From Erwinia sp. JUb26 (GTDB taxonomy: Bacteria; Pseudomonadota; Gammaproteobacteria; Enterobacterales; Enterobacteriaceae): a DNA stretch of 64,000 nucleotides. The stretch is from positions 1-64,000 of the forward strand of contig NZ_RJVB01000002.1 of NCBI RefSeq assembly GCF_003751505.1, written 5' to 3'. The position numbers were made by a program, and so were the translations under genes. Of this stretch, positions 60,697-64,000 are shown in pieces. Within the stretch, counting starts at the first letter, position 1, and the number at the start of each line of letters is the position of its first letter. The notes below the pieces were generated by a model, which worked only from the letters and a program-made list of their open reading frames with translations, did no database searches and was not told the DNA's origin.

Positions 60697-60731
60697 ATGA
60701 AATTGTGCAACCCGCGTCACAATTTCATACT
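60697..60731 (+). promoter_or_regulatory. iap-like gene promoter embedded in a perfect inverted repeat
   Basis: ATGAAATTGTG (60697-60707) and CACAATTTCAT (60718-60728) form a perfect 11-bp inverted repeat with a 10-bp centre. A promoter TTGTGC-17 bp-CATACT (60703-60708, 60726-60731) is inside it, so a protein bound to the arms would cover both hexamers. The binding protein is unknown. Confidence 0.5.
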
Positions 60732-60787
60732 AGCGGGGCAAAAATTTTCGCCCGATTTAACCCGGGATAACGACTAAGGAATTTCGA

Positions 60788-61777
60788 ATGTTCACCTTAC
60801 TGCGTCTGGGGGCGCTGGCAGCGTTAATCGGGTGCGGGATAAGCCTGCCGGCAGGCGCAACGACGGGAAAAGTGGGCAGCATTGCCGAGCAGCAGCTGCG
60901 CCATATTGCCACCTATTTTCCCGGACGCATGGCGGGCAGCCCGGCGGAGATGCTGACCGCCGACTACCTGCAGCAGCAGTTCAGCGCACTGGGCTACAAA
61001 AGCGATACGCGCCGCTTTAACACTCGCTACCCCTGGCACCATCGGGACGGCGAAGATACCTGGCGCAACATCAGTGCAACCTCGGTGATTGCCGCCCGCG
61101 AAGGCGAGGTCCCGCAGCAGATCCTGATTATCACCCACAGCGACAGCACATCACCGCAGAGCGACGCCGACGTGCAGAAAAACCTCGGCGGGCTGACCGC
61201 TCAGGCGGCGGACAATAACGCCTCCGGTCTGGGAGTGATGCTGGAACTGGCTGAGCGCTTAAGCAAGGAGCATCTGCACTACAGCCTGCGCTTTGTCGCG
61301 CTCAGCGGGGAAGAGATCGGCCAGCGCGGCAGCGAAGACTATCTGGCGCGAATGAAGCCGGAAGAGAAACAAAATACTCTGCTGGTGATAAACCTCAACA
61401 GCCTGATCGTCGGCAATCATCTCACCTTCAGCAGCGGAAACACGACCCCGCAGGCGGTGATGCGCCAGACTCGCGATCGGGCGCTGACGCTGGCCAGGCG
61501 CAGCGGGATTTATGCCGTCGGTAAAAAAGAAAAAAATGCTAACGGCAGCCCGTTCGACCGCGCCGGTTTTCCGCTAATGACGGTCAGCACCAGCGACGGC
61601 CCGCCTGGCAAAGTGCCCACGGTGCTGAAACAGCATTTTCCCGCTGGGCTACGCAATCAGGCGCAACGTGATAATCTGGCCTACATTGACCGCTGGCTTC
61701 CGGGCCGCATTACCAGCCGAACCCACAGTACCGTGGCCGTGCTGCTGCCGCTGATCCGCGAACTGGCCAATCCCTGA
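60788..61777 (+). CDS. Iap-like M28-family protein with an incomplete metal site
   Basis: Homologue of Iap, the E. coli aminopeptidase that trims alkaline phosphatase in the periplasm. It has 329 residues and a signal peptide with both a lipobox-like LIGC (Cys16) and a possible cleavage after PAGA. Conserved parts include HIATYFPGRMAGSPAEML and VMLELAERL. Of the expected zinc ligands, the His in THSDS and the GEE acids remain. The Asp before N-A-S-G reads Asn (ADNNASG), the later Asp reads Asn (VINLNSL) and the C-terminal His is absent (LRNQAQRDN). Peptidase activity is therefore doubtful. It is divergent from cysG. Confidence 0.82.
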   Translation: MFTLLRLGALAALIGCGISLPAGATTGKVGSIAEQQLRHIATYFPGRMAGSPAEMLTADYLQQQFSALGYKSDTRRFNTRYPWHHRDGEDTWRNISATSVIAAREGEVPQQILIITHSDSTSPQSDADVQKNLGGLTAQAADNNASGLGVMLELAERLSKEHLHYSLRFVALSGEEIGQRGSEDYLARMKPEEKQNTLLVINLNSLIVGNHLTFSSGNTTPQAVMRQTRDRALTLARRSGIYAVGKKEKNANGSPFDRAGFPLMTVSTSDGPPGKVPTVLKQHFPAGLRNQAQRDNLAYIDRWLPGRITSRTHSTVAVLLPLIRELANP

Positions 61778-61792
61778 TATGTGGAGACACTA

Positions 61793-62077
61793 ATGTATAT
61801 CGTTTTTCTGAGTTACACCCGCCCGATGGAAGAAGTGGAAGCGCTGCTGCAACCGCATATTGAGTGGCTGAACCGCTACTTCACCGCTGGCGCATTTATC
61901 AGTGCCGGGCGTAAAGAGCCGCGCACCGGGGGGATGATTATGGTGAAAGAAATGGACCGTAAGCAGCTGGATGTCATTCTGGCCGAAGATCCGTTCCAGC
62001 AGGTGGCGAGTTATGAGGTGACCAAAATCAATATCACCCGCTCGGCGAATAAATTCGCGGCACTGACGGGGATTTGA
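61793..62077 (+). CDS. YciI-like protein
   Basis: A 94-residue ferredoxin-fold protein of the YCII family, with the conserved segment LQPHIEWLNRYFTAGAFISAGR (split here around residues 19-40) including the family His21 and the Asp in EDPF. The start has GGAG six bases upstream; a GTG four codons earlier is less likely. It lies 15 bp after the iap-like gene and is probably cotranscribed. Function unknown; family members include chloromuconolactone dehalogenase-like enzymes. Confidence 0.8.
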   Translation: MYIVFLSYTRPMEEVEALLQPHIEWLNRYFTAGAFISAGRKEPRTGGMIMVKEMDRKQLDVILAEDPFQQVASYEVTKINITRSANKFAALTGI

Positions 62078-62164
62078 TCCTGCCGCTTCTCCCTGCGTTT
62101 TGCGCGCAATACGCGTCACGCCGGGAGATGTTGGGTAACGGGTGAATATAGGAAGTTTACGGTA

Positions 62165-62368
62165 ATGGCCTGCGGTGCGGTGATCCTGGGCATCATCGGC
62201 TGGGCGCATAAGGAAGAGCACCGCGTTGCGGCCGCCGCAGGAATACTGGGAATGGCAACGATAGCCTTTCAGCCCGCGATGACAGTCTTCGCTCTAATTA
62301 TACTGTTCGCACTGATTACGATTTATCTGCAAGACATTATTGAATTCGTAACAGGTTTATTGGGGTAG
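62165..62368 (+). CDS. Small hydrophobic protein
   Basis: A 67-residue protein with two hydrophobic stretches (about 1-13 and 22-55), separated by the polar segment HKEEHR. The ATG follows an AGGAAG ribosome site with a nine-base spacer. It is the third gene in a row on this strand after the iap-like and YciI-like genes. It is not recognised as a known family; a small membrane protein is the best description. Confidence 0.5.
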   Translation: MACGAVILGIIGWAHKEEHRVAAAAGILGMATIAFQPAMTVFALIILFALITIYLQDIIEFVTGLLG

Positions 62369-62494
62369 CACCGTCAGTTTCAGCAGATCTTTGCCGGGAA
62401 TGATATTCGCCGTATCACTCGCCCGTAACGCACCAAAATAGAACTCTTCAGCGTTCAGCCCCGGCATATTATGCAGGCGAATATCATATCGCAC
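62357..62494 (-). CDS. Putative 45-residue protein downstream of cysH
   Basis: An open frame starting at GTG, five bases after the cysH stop codon: MRYDIRLHNMPGLNAEEFYF at the N-terminus and GKDLLKLTVLPQ at the end. Composition looks protein-like (balanced charges, no low complexity). The ribosome site is weak (GAG) and would rely on coupling to cysH. Its 3' end overlaps the oppositely oriented small hydrophobic gene by 12 bp. It could instead be a gene remnant. Not recognised. Confidence 0.35.
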   Translation of the reverse strand: MRYDIRLHNMPGLNAEEFYFGALRASDTANIIPGKDLLKLTVLPQ

Positions 62495-62499
62495 GGATG

Positions 62500-63231
62500 T
62501 TACTCGTGCAGGCCGCACTCGCGCTTCAGACCAAAGAAGCGCGTCTCTTCCTCAGCCATACCCGGCTCCCATTTACGGGTAGTGTGGGTATCGCCAACGG
62601 AGAGGTAGCCCTGCTCCCACAGCGGATGGTAGTCCAGACCGTTCTGCTGTAGGTACTGATAAACCTGGCGGTTATCCCAGTCGATAATCGGCAACAGCTT
62701 GAATACGCCTTTCTTGATCGCCAGCACCGGAAGATGCGCCCGGCTACCGGACTGATCGCGGCGCAGACCGGCGAACCAAGTTTGTGCATTCAGGCTTTCC
62801 AGCGCGCGGTTCATCGGCTCAACCTTATTGATCTGGTTGTAGCGTTCAATGCCCTCCACGCCCTGCTCCCACAGTTTACCGTAGCGTGCTTCCTGCCAGG
62901 CCGCGCTGTGTTCTGCACGGAACACCTTCAGATTTAGATCCAGCTGCTCGGTCAGTTTATCAATAAACTGATAGGTTTCCGGGAACAGGTAGCCGGTATC
63001 GGTGAGGATAACCGGGATATCCGGCTTCTGGCGGGCGACCAGATGCAGGCTCACCGCCGCCTGAATACCGAAGCTGGAGGTCAGCACCGCTTCGCCCGGC
63101 AGGTTTTCCAGCCCCCAGATCACCCGATCTTCGGCTGAAAGCTTATCCAGCCGGTTATTGATCTCGGCGAGCGCCATCACGCTCTCCACCTTCGGTAGTG
63201 CATTCAGTTCAGAGAGATCGAGTACCGCCAT
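62500..63231 (-). CDS. cysH: Phosphoadenylylsulfate (PAPS) reductase
   Basis: Reduces PAPS to sulfite with thioredoxin. The 243 residues have the PP-loop-like [17 protein letters not shown] (about 48-64) and the C-terminal ECGLHE, whose Cys forms the thiosulfonate intermediate. It has no second Cys pair, as expected for the FeS-free PAPS-specific enzyme. It lies 12 bp after cysI. Confidence 0.98.
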   Translation of the reverse strand: MAVLDLSELNALPKVESVMALAEINNRLDKLSAEDRVIWGLENLPGEAVLTSSFGIQAAVSLHLVARQKPDIPVILTDTGYLFPETYQFIDKLTEQLDLNLKVFRAEHSAAWQEARYGKLWEQGVEGIERYNQINKVEPMNRALESLNAQTWFAGLRRDQSGSRAHLPVLAIKKGVFKLLPIIDWDNRQVYQYLQQNGLDYHPLWEQGYLSVGDTHTTRKWEPGMAEEETRFFGLKRECGLHE

Positions 63232-63243
63232 CTTACACCTCCA

Positions 63244-64000
63244 TCATTCCCAGAAATCACGGGCCGGATCGAGCACCGGTCTGACGATGCCGGTGCGAAT
63301 CGTAAAGTCTCCGAAGCCTTCATCTGCTTCGCGCTCTTTCGACCAGCGGCCGATCAGTTCATCAAGCGTCGCCAGGATTTCCGTTTCATTAATGTTCTCG
63401 CGATGCATACGCGGAATACGGGTTCCCATGCGGTTACCGCCCAGGTGCAGGTTATAGCGCCCAGGCGCCTTGCCCACCAGGCCGATCTCAGCCAGCAGCG
63501 CACGACCGCAGCCGTTCGGGCAGCCGGTGACACGCAGCACGATATGCTCATCGCCCACGCCGTGCGCGGTCATGATGCCTTCCACGCGGGTAACAAACTC
63601 CGGCAGGAAGCGTTCGGCCTCCGCCATCGCCAGCGGGCAGGTCGGGAACGCCACGCAGGCCATGGAGTTCTCACGCTGGTGGCTGACACTTTCCATCAGG
63701 CCGTGCTGCTTCGCCAGTTGCTCAATCTTGTCTTTTTCAGACTCCGGCACGCCGGCCACAATCAGGTTCTGGTTAGCGGTTAAGCGGAAGTCGCCCTGGT
63801 GGATCTTGGCGATCTCCGCCAGACCGGTTTTCAGCGGGCGGCCCGGATAGTCGAGCAGGCGGCCGTTTTCCACAAACAGCGTCAGGTGCCATTTGTTATC
63901 AATGCCTTTTACCCAGCCGAAGCGATCGCCACGGGTGGTGAACTCATACGGACGGATCGGCTCGAAGGTGATACCGGCACGGCGCTCCACTTCAGCTTTG
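63244..64000 (-). CDS. cysI: Sulfite reductase hemoprotein beta subunit (partial, C-terminal part)
   Basis: The last 251 codons of CysI; the 5' part lies beyond the right edge. It carries the four Cys of the siroheme-[4Fe-4S] site: [18 protein letters not shown] and [11 protein letters not shown]. Sequence identity to E. coli CysI is high throughout. Reduces sulfite to sulfide with siroheme supplied by CysG. Confidence 0.97.
   Translation of the reverse strand, partial: KAEVERRAGITFEPIRPYEFTTRGDRFGWVKGIDNKWHLTLFVENGRLLDYPGRPLKTGLAEIAKIHQGDFRLTANQNLIVAGVPESEKDKIEQLAKQHGLMESVSHQRENSMACVAFPTCPLAMAEAERFLPEFVTRVEGIMTAHGVGDEHIVLRVTGCPNGCGRALLAEIGLVGKAPGRYNLHLGGNRMGTRIPRMHRENINETEILATLDELIGRWSKEREADEGFGDFTIRTGIVRPVLDPARDFWE

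Noticed and set aside
61778-62499. CRISPR array at the iap-cysH position
   Set aside because: No direct repeats or spacers are present; only small genes.

Overview
The window is a chromosomal segment from a gamma-proteobacterium of the order Enterobacterales. Nearly every housekeeping protein is close to its Escherichia coli counterpart, and long stretches keep E. coli gene order: rrn-clpB-pgeF-rluD-bamD-raiA-pheLA, tyrA-aroF, rplS-trmD-rimM-rpsP-ffh-ypjD-corB, luxS-micA-gshA-yqaAB-argQZYV-serV-csrA-alaS-recX-recA-pncC, and rpoS-nlpD-pcm-surE-truD-ispFD-ftsB-ygbE-cysCND. The departures from E. coli order, and cysG placed ahead of cysDNC, suggest an Erwinia/Pantoea-like member (Erwiniaceae). 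That is an inference from layout and the genus is not resolved.

Layout. 1-360: reverse-strand promoters and leader of an rRNA operon whose 16S gene lies just off the left edge. 440-7800: clpB (sigma-32 promoter), pgeF, rluD, bamD, raiA (CRP site) and the Phe-attenuated pheA. 7809-9679: an insertion between the convergent pheA and tyrA, made of two translationally coupled solute-binding proteins (MolA/BtuF-like, then ModA-like) behind a ModE-like operator, with no permease or ATPase. 9715-12223: tyrA-aroF with TyrR boxes. 12342-14680: accessory genes (GNAT acetyltransferase, amidotransferase-like protein, EamA transporter) where E. coli has yfiLRNB. 14814-20653: the rpsP-rplS operon, ffh, ypjD and corB. 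20730-33478: luxS, the sRNA micA, gshA, yqaAB, five tRNAs, csrA, alaS, recX, recA (SOS box), pncC, tam, mltB and an RcnB-like protein. 33692-36752: a small LysR / RraA-type aldolase / CitMHS transporter locus. 37202-39763: mutS. 39942-49046: a nitrate-respiration island (narKGHJI with divergent narL, no narX) between mutS and rpoS. 49117-60531: rpoS to cysG. 60788-62494: an Iap-like protein with an apparently eroded metal site and three small genes at the position where E. coli carries its type I-E CRISPR-cas locus. 62500-64000: cysH and the C-terminal part of cysI.

Functional themes. Aromatic amino-acid synthesis (pheA, tyrA, aroF); translation and secretion (rplS, rpsP, trmD, rimM, ffh, alaS, tRNAs); DNA repair (recA, recX, mutS); stress and stationary phase (clpB, raiA, rpoS, csrA, micA); sulfate assimilation (cysGDNC, cysHI); and nitrate respiration. 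NarGHI needs a molybdenum cofactor, so the ModE-like operator in front of two possible molybdate-binding proteins fits the same physiology.

I did not find a complete undescribed system. The best leads are the ModE-box solute-binding pair (7871-9679), the Iap homologue lacking several zinc ligands behind a perfect inverted repeat (60697-61777), and the rewired nar locus (39942-49046). All calls come from reading the sequence and from remembered family knowledge; no database search was run.
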